Translations under genes and position numbers: made by a program
Shown: in pieces, positions 34,201 to 42,429 of the stretch
Layout: every line of letters begins with the position of its first letter
Position numbering within the stretch: position 1 is the first letter of the stretch
Notes under the pieces: generated by a model
What the model saw: only the letters and a program-made list of their open reading frames with translations
The model's database searches: none
What the model was told of the DNA's origin: nothing
Assembly: GCA_963744915.1 (NCBI GenBank)
Contig: CAVUUY010000007.1
Coordinates: 1 to 64,000 of the forward strand
Source of the DNA: DATAFF01 sp963744915
Lineage (GTDB): Bacteria > Pseudomonadota > Alphaproteobacteria > Rhizobiales > Aestuariivirgaceae
Direction: 5' to 3'
DNA length: 64,000 bases

Positions 34201-35437
34201 GGCGGCCGGTGCGCTGACCGCTGCCCAGCCGCCAGGGCGGCTCGCCGACAACATCATGCATTTCGCCCGCCTGCTGCGGCGCAGCGGGCTGCCGGTCGGC
34301 CCCGGACAGGTGCTCGACGCCATCGATGCCGCGCAATGCGGCGGCCTCGCCAGCCGGGCTGATTTCTACTGGACGCTCCATGCGGTGCTGGTGCGCCGGC
34401 ACGAGCATTCGGTCATTTTCGACCAGGCCTTCGACATCTTCTGGCGGCGCCCGAAGGTGATCGAGCAGCTGATGGAGATGTTCTTCCAGCAAACCCGCCG
34501 CGCCGCCATCGAGCGGCCGAAGCGGGCCGGTCAGCGCCGGGTCGGGGAGGCCCTCGTGCCGGATCCGGGCGCCCTCGAGCAGCACCGCGACGAGGCGGTC
34601 GAGATCGAGAGCATCGCCACGGCCTCGGCTGCGGAAGTGCTGCGCACCAAGGATTTCGAGCAGATGACGGCGGCCGAGGAGGCCGAGGCGCGCCGCGCCA
34701 TCGCGCGCATGCGGCACCGGCGCCTCGAGCTCAGGACCCGACGCTTCACACCGGCGCGGGACGAAGCCGTCGACATGCGCTCGACGCTCAAGCGCTCGCT
34801 CAGATCGGGGGGCCAGATGGTCGCGCTCAGCCGCCGCGGCCGGCGCCGGCGCGGGCCGCCGCTGGTGGTGCTGGCCGACATTTCCGGCTCGATGGCCAAT
34901 TATACCCGCATGTTCCTGCATTTTCTGCATGCGCTGAAGAGCGACCGCAGCCGCATGCATGTGTTCGTGTTCGGCACCAGGCTCACCAACATCACCCGCG
35001 AGCTCGAGCGGCGGGATGTCGACGAAGCCCTGGCGCGGGTTGCGGCGGCAGTGAAGGACTGGTCTGGCGGCACCCGGATCGGCCAGTCGCTCAAAGATTT
35101 CAATTTTTTATGGAGTCGCCGCGTGCTGGGGCAGGGGGCTCATCTGGTGCTGATGAGCGACGGGCTCGAACGCGACGAGCCGAAGCTTCTCGAGCAGGAG
35201 ATGGCGCGGCTCGCCCGCACCGCCAAACGCGTCGTCTGGCTCAACCCGCTGTTGCGCTTCGAGGGGTTCGAGGCCGCCGCCGCCGGCATCCGGACGATGC
35301 TGCCCCATACGGATGAATTTCGCCCGGTGCACAATCTTCGGAGCCTTGAAGATCTGGCGGAAGCGCTCTCATATTCGGCAAGGCCCGAGCATGCCGCGCG
35401 ACGGTGGCTCGGGCGCAATGGAGGCTCCAGCTCATGA
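34193..35437 (+). CDS. coxE: VWA-domain protein, CoxE-like
   Basis: This 414-residue protein has a CoxE-type N-terminal region (NIMHFARLLRRSGLPVGPGQ) and a von Willebrand A domain with the MIDAS motif LADISGSMANYTRM (D-x-S-x-S), followed by SGGTRIGQSLKDFN (MIDAS Thr) and LVLMSDGLERDEP (MIDAS Asp). CoxE works with the AAA+ CoxD in cofactor maturation of carbon-monoxide-dehydrogenase-type enzymes. The ATG at 34193 overlaps cbpM by eight bases; its end overlaps the next gene by ATGA. Confidence 0.87.
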   Translation: MAEAAGALTAAQPPGRLADNIMHFARLLRRSGLPVGPGQVLDAIDAAQCGGLASRADFYWTLHAVLVRRHEHSVIFDQAFDIFWRRPKVIEQLMEMFFQQTRRAAIERPKRAGQRRVGEALVPDPGALEQHRDEAVEIESIATASAAEVLRTKDFEQMTAAEEAEARRAIARMRHRRLELRTRRFTPARDEAVDMRSTLKRSLRSGGQMVALSRRGRRRRGPPLVVLADISGSMANYTRMFLHFLHALKSDRSRMHVFVFGTRLTNITRELERRDVDEALARVAAAVKDWSGGTRIGQSLKDFNFLWSRRVLGQGAHLVLMSDGLERDEPKLLEQEMARLARTAKRVVWLNPLLRFEGFEAAAAGIRTMLPHTDEFRPVHNLRSLEDLAEALSYSARPEHAARRWLGRNGGSSS

Positions 35438-35778
35438 GCGCACCCGATCATACGGTTCTGCAGCAGGCTGTCCGCTGGCTCGACCAGGGGAAAAAGGTGG
35501 CGCTCGCCACCGTCATCGAGACCTGGGGCTCGGCGCCGCAGCCGGTCGGCAGCCAGCTGGTGATCGACAGCGCCGGCAATTTCGTCGGGTCGGTGTCGGG
35601 CGGCTGTGTCGAGGGCGAAGTGGTGTCGGAAGCGCAGGATGTCATCGCCGCCGAGTTGCCGAAGATCCTGTCCTACGGTGTCGCCGACGAGACCGCCTGG
35701 AAGGTGGGGCTGGCCTGCGGCGGCCGGATCCGCATCTATGTCGAGCCGATGTCGCCGCCGAACCGGGATGTCATGTGA
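35434..35778 (+). CDS. XdhC/CoxI family protein, N-terminal-domain type
   Basis: This 114-residue protein has the XdhC N-terminal signature KVALATVIETWGSAPQPVGS (about residues 20-39) and GNFVGSVSGGCVEGEVV (about 48-64), and ends with CGGRIRIYVEPM. XdhC proteins bind and deliver sulphurated molybdenum cofactor to molybdenum hydroxylases. Here the usual two-domain protein is split: the Rossmann-type second half is encoded by the next gene, which starts on the last base of this one. Confidence 0.85.
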   Translation: MSAPDHTVLQQAVRWLDQGKKVALATVIETWGSAPQPVGSQLVIDSAGNFVGSVSGGCVEGEVVSEAQDVIAAELPKILSYGVADETAWKVGLACGGRIRIYVEPMSPPNRDVM

Positions 35779-36473
35779 TGCATTACGGGATGCTGATGGA
35801 ACTGATCAAGGCACGCAATGACCAGCGCAGCGTCGCCATGGTCGTCAACCTCGCCAATGGCGCCGAGCGTCTGGTCGATCGCGCCAAGGCCAAAGACGAT
35901 CTCCTGGCCGACGATCTCGAGGCGGCGTTTCGCTTCGACCGGTCGGGAACCGTCAAGATCGGCGATGCCGAATATTTCATCAACGTCTACAATCCGCCGC
36001 TCGAGCTTGTCATCGTCGGCGCGGTGCATCTCGCCCAGGCGCTCATTCCGTTCGCCCGCGCGGCCGGCTATGACGTCACGGTCATCGATCCGCGGGCAGC
36101 CTTTGCGTCGAGGGAGCGTTTCCCCGACGTGACGGTTCACAGCGACTGGCCGGACGAGGTGCTGCCGAAGCTCGATATCGGGCCGCGCACGGCGCTGGTG
36201 GCGCTGACCCATGATCCGAAGATCGACGACCCGGCGCTCGCTGCGGCGCTGCGGTCGCGGTGCTTCTATATCGGGGCGCTCGGCTCGAAAAAGACCCAGG
36301 GCGCGCGGCACGAGCGGCTGACCGCCGCCGGCTTCGGCGAGGCCGATCTCGAGCGCATCCACGGTCCGATCGGGCTGTCGATCGGGGCGCGCGGGCCGGC
36401 CGAGATCGCCATATCGATCATCGCCGAGATCACGGCCGCGCTGAGGGTCGGACGGCGCGATGAAGTTCGGTGA
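35778..36473 (+). CDS. XdhC family protein, Rossmann-domain type (CoxF-like)
   Basis: This 231-residue protein has a short N-terminal helical region and an XdhC C-terminal NAD-like Rossmann domain (LVIVGAVHLAQALIPFARAA, DVTVIDPRAAFASRERF), then ALVALTHDPKIDDPAL, YIGALGSKKTQGARHERL and IHGPIGLSIGARGPAEIAIS. It is the second half of the split XdhC system and likely protects or sulphurates the molybdenum cofactor before insertion. It shares one base with the upstream gene and overlaps the downstream MoeA-MobA-like gene by 14 bases. Confidence 0.85.
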   Translation: MHYGMLMELIKARNDQRSVAMVVNLANGAERLVDRAKAKDDLLADDLEAAFRFDRSGTVKIGDAEYFINVYNPPLELVIVGAVHLAQALIPFARAAGYDVTVIDPRAAFASRERFPDVTVHSDWPDEVLPKLDIGPRTALVALTHDPKIDDPALAAALRSRCFYIGALGSKKTQGARHERLTAAGFGEADLERIHGPIGLSIGARGPAEIAISIIAEITAALRVGRRDEVR

Positions 36474-38076
36474 GATTGCCGTCGGCGACGCGGTTGGCGC
36501 CATTCTGGCCCATTCGGTCTCGCACCGCGACGGGGTGTTCAAGAAGGGGCGGGTGATCGCCCCGGACGATGTGGCGCTGCTCCGGGCTTCCGGCGTCGAG
36601 CGGGTCTTCGCGGCCCGCCTCGATGCTGACGATGTGCCGGAGGACGACGCCGCCTCTGCGGTGGCGCAGGCGATCGCCGGACCCGGCACCGAGGCGCAGG
36701 AGCCATTCACCGGCCGGACCAACCTCCATGCCCTGAGCCCCGGGGTTGCCATCATCGACCCCGACCGGGTGCTCGCCCTCAACCGGCTGCATGAAAGCCT
36801 CACCCTGGCGACGGTGGCGCCGTTCGAGACGGTGGCGCGGCGTCAGCTGCTGGCCACGGTCAAGGTCATCCCCTTCGCCGTGCCGAAGCCGATCCTGGAG
36901 CAGGCGCTGAAGCTGATCGGCGGTGAGCCGCTGGTCATGCTCAAGCCCTTCACGGCGCGGCGCGCCGGGCTCGTCATCACCTCCTTGCCGCAGACCAAGG
37001 CTTCGATCGTGCGCAAGTCGGAGCTGGCCGTTCGCGAACGCCTGCAGGCGCTCGGATCGACGCTGGGCGATGTCGTGCTCTGCCGGCACGAGACGGCCGA
37101 GGTCGCAGCGGCGATCACCCGGCTGAAGGCCGGCGGGCATGATCCGGTGCTGGTCTTCGGCGCCTCGGCGATCGTCGACCGCGGCGATGTGGTGCCGGCC
37201 GGGCTGTCGGCCGCCGGCGGCACCGTCGTTCACCTCGGCATGCCGGTCGACCCCGGCAATCTCATGATGCTGGGGCGCCTCGCCGACACGCCGGTGATCG
37301 GGGTGCCATCCTGTGCCCGCTCGCCGAAGGTCAACGGCTTCGACTGGGTGCTGGCGCGCATCCTGGCGGGGATCGCGGTGACCGGCCGGGACATCATGGA
37401 TATGGGGGCGGGCGGCCTGCTCAAGGAAATCATGAGCCGGCCGGCGCCCCGCGACCATGCCGCCGGCTCCGCAGCAGCGGCGCCGATCATCGCGGCGGTG
37501 CTGCTGGCGGCCGGCGCATCGCGGCGCATGGGCGGCCCCAACAAGCTCCTGGAGCGGATCGGCAGCGGCGCGCCAATGATCCGGGCGACGGCGCAGACGC
37601 TGGTCGAGGCGGGGCTCCGGCCGATCATCGTGGTGACCGGCCGCGACCCCGAGGCGGTCGCGGCGGCGCTCCAGGGCCTCGATGTGGCTTTCGTGCACAA
37701 TGGCGATTATGCGAGCGGATTGGCATCGTCGCTGCGGTCCGGCGTTGCGGCGGTGCCGGAGGACGTGGCGGGAATCCTGGTGGCGCTCGGCGACATGCCG
37801 CTGGTCGGGCGAAAGGTGGTGCGCCGGCTGGTGGCGGGGTTCAATCCAGCCGAGGGACGCTTGATCTGTGTTCCGGTGCATCAGGGCCGGCGCGGCAATC
37901 CGGTGCTGTTTTCGCGCCGCTTTCTCCCCGAGCTCATGGCGCTTGCCGGTGACGACGGCGCGCGCTCGCTGCTCGATCGCCATGCCGGGGACGTTGCCGA
38001 GATCGAAGCAGGCACCACCACCATCTTCGCCGATTTCGACACGCCGGAGAGCCTGGCATCGCTGCGGGGCAAGTAG
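36460..38076 (+). CDS. Bifunctional MoeA-like / MobA-like molybdenum cofactor protein
   Basis: This 538-residue fusion has two halves. Residues about 1-330 form a MoeA/MoCF-type domain, with VVHLGMPVDPGNLMMLGRLA and DTPVIGVPSCARSPKVNGFD towards its end. Residues about 345-538 form a nucleotidyltransferase of the MocA/MobA type: AVLLAAGASRRMGGPNKLLE (nucleotide-binding loop), IIVVTGRDPEAVAAAL, ILVALGDMPLVGRKVV and GRRGNPVLFSRRF. It probably activates molybdopterin to the cytidine dinucleotide form used by xanthine-oxidase-family enzymes. It closes the cox operon; its stop lies within the tandem repeat that follows. Confidence 0.83.
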   Translation: MKFGEIAVGDAVGAILAHSVSHRDGVFKKGRVIAPDDVALLRASGVERVFAARLDADDVPEDDAASAVAQAIAGPGTEAQEPFTGRTNLHALSPGVAIIDPDRVLALNRLHESLTLATVAPFETVARRQLLATVKVIPFAVPKPILEQALKLIGGEPLVMLKPFTARRAGLVITSLPQTKASIVRKSELAVRERLQALGSTLGDVVLCRHETAEVAAAITRLKAGGHDPVLVFGASAIVDRGDVVPAGLSAAGGTVVHLGMPVDPGNLMMLGRLADTPVIGVPSCARSPKVNGFDWVLARILAGIAVTGRDIMDMGAGGLLKEIMSRPAPRDHAAGSAAAAPIIAAVLLAAGASRRMGGPNKLLERIGSGAPMIRATAQTLVEAGLRPIIVVTGRDPEAVAAALQGLDVAFVHNGDYASGLASSLRSGVAAVPEDVAGILVALGDMPLVGRKVVRRLVAGFNPAEGRLICVPVHQGRRGNPVLFSRRFLPELMALAGDDGARSLLDRHAGDVAEIEAGTTTIFADFDTPESLASLRGK

Positions 38077-38204
38077 GCAATAGGCAATAGGCAATAGGCA
38101 ATAGGCAAGTAGGCAGTGATGGGCCTACTCACTACTCACTACTCACCACTAACTATTGCCTATTGCCTACTTGCCTATTGCCTCCTTCCCTCCTTCCCTG
38201 CCCC
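38077..38204. repeat. GGCAATA tandem array forming a long inverted repeat
   Basis: Bases 38075-38114 hold tandem copies of (T)AGGCAA(TAGGCAA) units and a variant GGCAAGTAGGC. Bases 38124-38148 hold CTACTCA units, and 38152-38183 hold the reverse complement of the first array. Arms of 20 bases (38096-38115 and 38164-38183, one G-T pair) can fold over a 48-base loop. It lies between the convergent ends of the MobA-like and radC genes, so it may act as a bidirectional terminator. The composition is unlike the surrounding GC-rich DNA. Confidence 0.75.
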
Positions 38205-38915
38205 TCACAGCAATTTCAGCCCACGAAGGCTCGCATGGCCGCCGCGGGCGATGATCAGATGATCATGGACCCCGATCGACAGCTTGTCGGCCGCCTCGAC
38301 GATCTTGCGGGTGATCTCGATATCGGCGCGCGACGGCGTCGGGTCGCCGGAAGGGTGGTTGTGGACGAGGATGATGGCCGATGCCGCGAGCTCGAGCGCC
38401 CGTTTCAGCACCTCGCGGACATAGACCGGCGCGTGGTCGACGGTTCCCTGCTGCTGCACCTCGTCGGCGATGAGATTGTTCTTGCGGTCGAGAAACAGGA
38501 TGCGGAACTGCTCGGTCTCGCAGCAGGCCATGGCGGCGGTGCAATAATCGAGGAGCGCGCTCCAGCTGGTGAGCGCCGGGCGGTTCAGCACCTGGCGGCG
38601 CAGCATCCGCACGCCGGCGGCATGGACCAGCTTGAGATCGATGATGGCCTGGCCGCCGCCCAGCCCCTTCACCTCCTTCAGACGCTCGGGCGAGGCGGCA
38701 AGCACGTCGGCGAAGCTGCCGAAGGCCGCCAGCAGCTCCTTGGCGAGCGGCTTGGTGTCGCGGCGCGGAATGGTGCGGGCAAGGAGAAGCTCGAGCAGCT
38801 CGTAATCGGGCAGCGCATCGGCGCCGGCCTCCATGAAGCGCGCCCGCAGCCGCTGGCGATGGCCGAGATAATGCGCCTCGCTCTTGGGTGCCGCCGCGCC
38901 CGAGCCATCCCCCAT
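38205..38915 (-). CDS. radC: RadC family JAB/MPN-domain protein
   Basis: This 236-residue protein has the N-terminal helix-hairpin-helix-like UPF0758 domain (LGHRQRLRARFMEAGADALP) and a C-terminal JAB metalloprotease-like domain with the zinc motif LVHNHPSGDPTPSRADI (H-x-H-x7-D) and an upstream Glu in ACCETEQFRILFLD. The historical DNA-repair role is not well supported, and the biochemical function is unknown. Preceded by map on the same strand with an 11-base gap, the common arrangement in Hyphomicrobiales. Confidence 0.88.
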   Translation of the reverse strand: MGDGSGAAAPKSEAHYLGHRQRLRARFMEAGADALPDYELLELLLARTIPRRDTKPLAKELLAAFGSFADVLAASPERLKEVKGLGGGQAIIDLKLVHAAGVRMLRRQVLNRPALTSWSALLDYCTAAMACCETEQFRILFLDRKNNLIADEVQQQGTVDHAPVYVREVLKRALELAASAIILVHNHPSGDPTPSRADIEITRKIVEAADKLSIGVHDHLIIARGGHASLRGLKLL

Positions 38916-38926
38916 GGCCCGCCTGC

Positions 38927-39760
38927 CTAGCCCGCGACGGCGGGCGGCTCGTCAAGCCCCCTCGGCGAATAGGTGAAGACCTCGCAGCCGGTCTCGGTGA
39001 CGCCCACCGTGTGCTCGAACTGCGCCGACAGCGAGCGGTCGCGGGTCACCGCGGTCCAACCGTCGCCCAGGATCTTCACATGCGGCCGGCCGAGATTGAT
39101 CATCGGCTCGATGGTGAAGAACATGCCCGGCCGCAATTCGATGCCCTCGCCGGGGCGGCCATAATGGAGGATGTTGGGAACGTCGTGGAACAGCTGACCG
39201 AGGCCATGGCCGCAGAAATCGCGCACCACCGAGCAGCGCTCGGCTTCGGCATAGATCTGGATGGCATGGCCGATGTCGCCGGTGCGGGCGCCGGGGACCG
39301 CGGCCTCGATGCCGCGCAGCAGGCACTCATATGTGATCTCCATCAGCCGGGCCGCCTTGCGCGATACCGTCCCGACCGGGAACATCCGGCTCGAATCGCC
39401 ATGCCAGCCATCGACGATCAGCGTGACGTCGATATTGACGATGTCGCCCTCGCGCAGCGGCTTGTCGTTGGGGATGCCGTGGCACACCACATGGTTGATC
39501 GAGGTGCAGATGGAGCGGGGATACCCGCGATAATAGAGCGGCGCCGGCACGGCGCCATGCTTCAGGGCAAAGGCGCGCACGATCTGGTCCAGGGCATCGG
39601 TGGTGACGCCCGGCCTGACATGGTCGCACAGCAGGTCCAGCGCCTCGGCGGTCAGCCGGCCGGCCTTGCGCATCGCTGCATAGGCATCCGGCCCGTGGAG
39701 CTTGATCTGCCCGGTGTTGGCGAGCGGGGCGATCGCCCCGTCGACATAGGTCGTTTTCAT
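38927..39760 (-). CDS. map: Methionine aminopeptidase, type I
   Basis: This 277-residue protein removes initiator Met from nascent proteins. The five metal ligands are visible: Asp in VNIDVTLIVDGWHGDSSRMF (two), His in VRDFCGHGLGQLFHD, Glu in FFTIEPMINLG, and Glu in QFEHTVGVTETG. CHGIPNDKPLREGD contains the substrate-binding His region. The frame is open 69 codons upstream, but the ATG at 39760 gives the usual length and start (MKTTYVDGAIAPLANTGQIK). Confidence 0.92.
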   Translation of the reverse strand: MKTTYVDGAIAPLANTGQIKLHGPDAYAAMRKAGRLTAEALDLLCDHVRPGVTTDALDQIVRAFALKHGAVPAPLYYRGYPRSICTSINHVVCHGIPNDKPLREGDIVNIDVTLIVDGWHGDSSRMFPVGTVSRKAARLMEITYECLLRGIEAAVPGARTGDIGHAIQIYAEAERCSVVRDFCGHGLGQLFHDVPNILHYGRPGEGIELRPGMFFTIEPMINLGRPHVKILGDGWTAVTRDRSLSAQFEHTVGVTETGCEVFTYSPRGLDEPPAVAG

Positions 39761-39965
39761 CGAGAACTCCGAAACCGGCGGTTGAACCCCGAATGCGCCC
39801 ACTTTACAGGAATATGCCAATGGCTCAACGGTTGTGCCGCCGCATCCACACCGCAGATAGGATGAGGAGCGGCCGCAGGCAAGTCGGCGGCGCCAGCCAG
39901 GATGGCCGGGATCCGGAACCATGATCCCGCGGCGGAGTTTGTGCCTGAATGCTTTGGCGGCCGCC

Positions 39966-40352
39966 ATGAACGAGGGGCAGGTGAGCAGCGATCCACGCTA
40001 TGCGAAGCTCAAGGGCCGCCACATCCTCATCGTCGAGGACGAGGTCCTGGTTGCCATGATGATGGAGGATATCCTGCTGGAGCAAGGATGCACGCCCGAG
40101 GTCGCCGGCGAGCAGAAGGCGGCGCTGGCCTGCATCGATGGCGGGCGGTTCGATGCGGCGATCCTCGACGTCAACCTCAATGGCGCGGCAAGCTTCCCGA
40201 TTGCCGAGGCGCTCAAGGCGCGCGGCGTCCCTTTCGCCTTCTCGACCGGCTATGACGAGCGGATGCTGCGCGACGGCTTCGGCGACCAACCGGTGATTCG
40301 CAAGCCGTTTCTGCCTGACAAGCTGCTTGATGTGCTGTGCGCGCTGGTGTGA
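39966..40352 (+). CDS. Single-domain response regulator receiver protein
   Basis: This 128-residue protein is a stand-alone REC domain. HILIVEDEVLVAMMMEDILL carries the acidic pair, FDAAILDVNLNG the phospho-acceptor Asp, FAFSTGYDE the Thr/Ser switch, and VIRKPFLPDKLLD the conserved Lys. There is no output domain and no neighbouring kinase, so it probably acts by protein contact in a phosphorelay. The ATG at 39966 places the domain about 15 residues in; an ATG at 39921 is less likely. Confidence 0.82.
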   Translation: MNEGQVSSDPRYAKLKGRHILIVEDEVLVAMMMEDILLEQGCTPEVAGEQKAALACIDGGRFDAAILDVNLNGAASFPIAEALKARGVPFAFSTGYDERMLRDGFGDQPVIRKPFLPDKLLDVLCALV

Positions 40353-40370
40353 CGGCGCTACCATCGGGCG

Positions 40371-41133
40371 ATGAGCGAGGCAGCACCCACCGCCGCCGTC
40401 CTGCTGATCGGCGACGAGATCCTATCCGGCCGGACCAAGGACAAGAATTCTCGGCTATATCGCCGATTTCCTCACCGCGCTCGGCATCGACCTCGAGGAA
40501 GCCCGGGTGGTCGGCGACGAGGAGGCGGCAATCGTCGCCGCGGTCAATGAGCTCCGCGGCCGTTACAGCTATCTTTTCACCACCGGCGGGATCGGCCCGA
40601 CGCATGACGACATCACCGCCGATGCGATCGCCAAGGCGTTCGGGGTGCCGATCGATCATGACCCGGCGGCGGTGGCGCTGCTCCAGGCGTTCTTTTCCGA
40701 GATCGGCCGCGAGCCGAACGAGGCGCGGATGCGCATGGCGCGGCTGCCGCAGGGCGCCCGGATGATTCCGAACCCGGTGTCGCGGGCCCCCGGGTTCCAG
40801 ATCGGCAATGTCTTTGTGATGGCCGGGATCCCGGCGGTCATGCAGGCGATGCTGCAGGAGCTCGCCCCGCGGCTCTCCCATGGCGCGCCGATGCGGTCGG
40901 CGGCAGTGACCATCCGGGCCGGCGAGGGCGATATCGCGGCCGGCCTCGCGGCCATCCAGAAGGCCCATCCGACGGTGGTGATCGGCTCCTATCCCTTCCA
41001 GGCGAATGACGGCTTTGCCGCGGAGATCGTGCTCCGCAGCCGCGACGAGGCGGCGCTCGCGGCCGCCGCCGCCGAGGTCCGCGCGCTCGCCCAGAGCCTG
41101 GTGGCGCAGGGCAAGGCCCGCGGCTTCAGCTGA
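40371..41133 (+). CDS. Molybdopterin-binding (CinA N-domain-like) protein, one +1 frame lesion
   Basis: The first frame, from ATG 40371, reads MSEAAPTAAVLLIGDEILSG then RTKDKN. The second, from about 40451, continues LGYIADFLTALGIDLEEARV and carries the MoCF motif LFTTGGIGPTHDDITADAIA. At 40445-40450 the sequence is GAATTC; removing one base joins the frames (253 residues). The domain is the MoaB/Mog/CinA-type fold that binds molybdopterin. The stand-alone form without the CinA amidase domain is common in Alphaproteobacteria. Probably functional, with a sequencing error. Nineteen bases follow the response-regulator gene. Confidence 0.8.
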
Positions 41134-41170
41134 CAGATCAGCCATTTGTGGGCATAAGCGAATGGCACCG

Positions 41171-41256
41171 GCGGGCGTGGCGGAACGGTAGACGCAGCGG
41201 ACTTAAAATCCGCTTCCGTAACTGGAGTGTGGGTTCGACTCCCACCGCCCGCACCA
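41171..41256 (+). tRNA. tRNA-Leu (anticodon UAA)
   Basis: The acceptor arm GCGGGCG pairs with CGCCCGC, discriminator A, and CCA is encoded (41254-41256). The anticodon arm is CGGA-CTTAAAA-TCCG, giving UAA. A long variable arm as expected for Leu and the T-arm sequence GGTTCGACTCCC complete the class II cloverleaf. The gene follows the molybdopterin-binding gene by 37 bases. Confidence 0.93.
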
Positions 41257-41499
41257 AGCAAAATCAATGACTTACGCGCTTGCAGCGCATTTCGTCTTGG
41301 GCCGGTCGGAATCGCCTGGGCATCAATTTCGTAACATGGCGTCCTTGTTCGGAACCCTTTCCGCGCCCGATCGTTTGGGGCGCAGATTTGCAAAACCGAC
41401 CGAAGGTGTCGGGCCAATAGGCGGCATTCATGAGCCGCGCCATTCAGCGGAGGCGACCAGGAGAACAGGGGGGCGGTGTTAGCCACGTGAGGAGTTTGT

Positions 41500-41619
41500 A
41501 TGTATTTCCGCCAAGTTTCCGAAACCGGCAGCTATGCCCGGTTCTTTGTCGAGATGATCGCCATGTATCTGGTTGCGGCCGCATTGGCGTTTTGTCTGAT
41601 CGCGGCGGCTTACGCTTGA
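41500..41619 (+). CDS. 39-residue single-TM small protein
   Basis: The frame ATG 41500 to TGA 41617-41619 gives MYFRQVSETGSYARFFVEMI followed by a hydrophobic stretch of about 20 residues ending in AAAYA. GAGGAG seven bases upstream is a strong ribosome binding site. A polar N-terminal 17 residues and one transmembrane helix suggest a small inner-membrane protein. It resembles short membrane proteins seen in other Hyphomicrobiales, but no function is known. Confidence 0.6.
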   Translation: MYFRQVSETGSYARFFVEMIAMYLVAAALAFCLIAAAYA

Positions 41620-41640
41620 CCGCGCCAGGCCGACCAGCCG

Positions 41641-41934
41641 CTACTTGATCTTGTTCAGCACCCTGTCGAACGCGCTCTTGTCGAAAGCGCGCAGCGTGGT
41701 GGTGCGGATATAGCCTTCGGCGCAGACATGGAGCAGGTGGGCGGTGAGGGATTCATCGTCGGGCGCCTCCATGATCGACACCATGTCGTAGCCCCCAAGC
41801 GTCCAGTACGCCTCCTTCAGGTTGACGCCGTAATCCTTGGCCGCCTCGATGCCACCGGCCAAGCGCTTCTCGGTATCGCGGACATTGACGACGCCTTTGT
41901 CGGTCCAGTTCACCAGGACGACATACGTGTTCAT
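41641..41934 (-). CDS. GYD-domain protein
   Basis: This 97-residue protein has the GYD signature LKEAYWTLGGYDMVSIMEAP (about residues 39-58) and begins MNTYVVLVNWTDKGVVNVRD. GYD proteins are small ferredoxin-fold-like proteins of unknown function, often near stress genes. The next gene upstream on this strand is CsbD, separated by a terminator. Confidence 0.87.
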   Translation of the reverse strand: MNTYVVLVNWTDKGVVNVRDTEKRLAGGIEAAKDYGVNLKEAYWTLGGYDMVSIMEAPDDESLTAHLLHVCAEGYIRTTTLRAFDKSAFDRVLNKIK

Positions 41935-41970
41935 CTTATCCTCCCATTGAAATTTGCAGCATGCACGACG

Positions 41971-41999
41971 AAAACCCCCTCCTGGGAGGGAGGGGGTTT
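41971..41999 (-). terminator. Rho-independent terminator downstream of csbD
   Basis: AACCCCCTC (41973-41981) pairs with GAGGGGGTT (41990-41998) over an eight-base loop. On the minus strand the stem is followed by TTTT. It lies 28 bases past the CsbD stop and 37 bases before the GYD start, so it separates the two genes. Confidence 0.8.
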
Positions 42000-42026
42000 C
42001 TGAATACTCGATATGACCGAAATCGG

Positions 42027-42224
42027 CTAGATTCCACTCAACCAGTCGTCGACCTCGCGCTCGGCCTTGTCCTTGGCATAGCCGTAGCGCTCCTGGATCC
42101 GGCCCACCAGTTCCGTGCGCTTGCCCTCGACCTTGCTCAGGTCGTCATTGGTCAGCTTCCCCCATTGCTGCTGGACCTTGCCGGAAAATTGCTTCCAGTT
42201 ACCCTCGATGCGATCCCAATTCAT
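42027..42224 (-). CDS. CsbD family stress-response protein
   Basis: This 65-residue protein, MNWDRIEGNWKQFSGKVQQQ then WGKLTNDDLSKVEGKRTELV, is a clear CsbD member (hydrophilic, general-stress-induced in many bacteria, function unknown). The frame is open further upstream, but the ATG at 42224 gives the exact family start, with GGAGGTTCGG just before it as ribosome binding site. Confidence 0.9.
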   Translation of the reverse strand: MNWDRIEGNWKQFSGKVQQQWGKLTNDDLSKVEGKRTELVGRIQERYGYAKDKAEREVDDWLSGI

Positions 42225-42429
42225 TCCGAACCTCCGTGGTTTTCCGACAACCGCGTTGCGGCCGCCTTCGTTCGGGACAACGGCTTCGGCATGCGATCGT
42301 TCCCGGCTGTTGCGCAGTTGCAACAACCGCATTGTCATGTTTTTGTCATTGCCAATGCCGGCTCGAATCGCTCCGCCGTCCTTCGTCTTTTCGGGAACCG
42401 CAACCCGGCGCCGACATTCGACATAGCTG

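Noticed and set aside
38071..38183. Possible CRISPR array
   Set aside because: The units are 7-10 bases in direct tandem without unique spacers, and the second half is the inverted copy. No cas genes are nearby.
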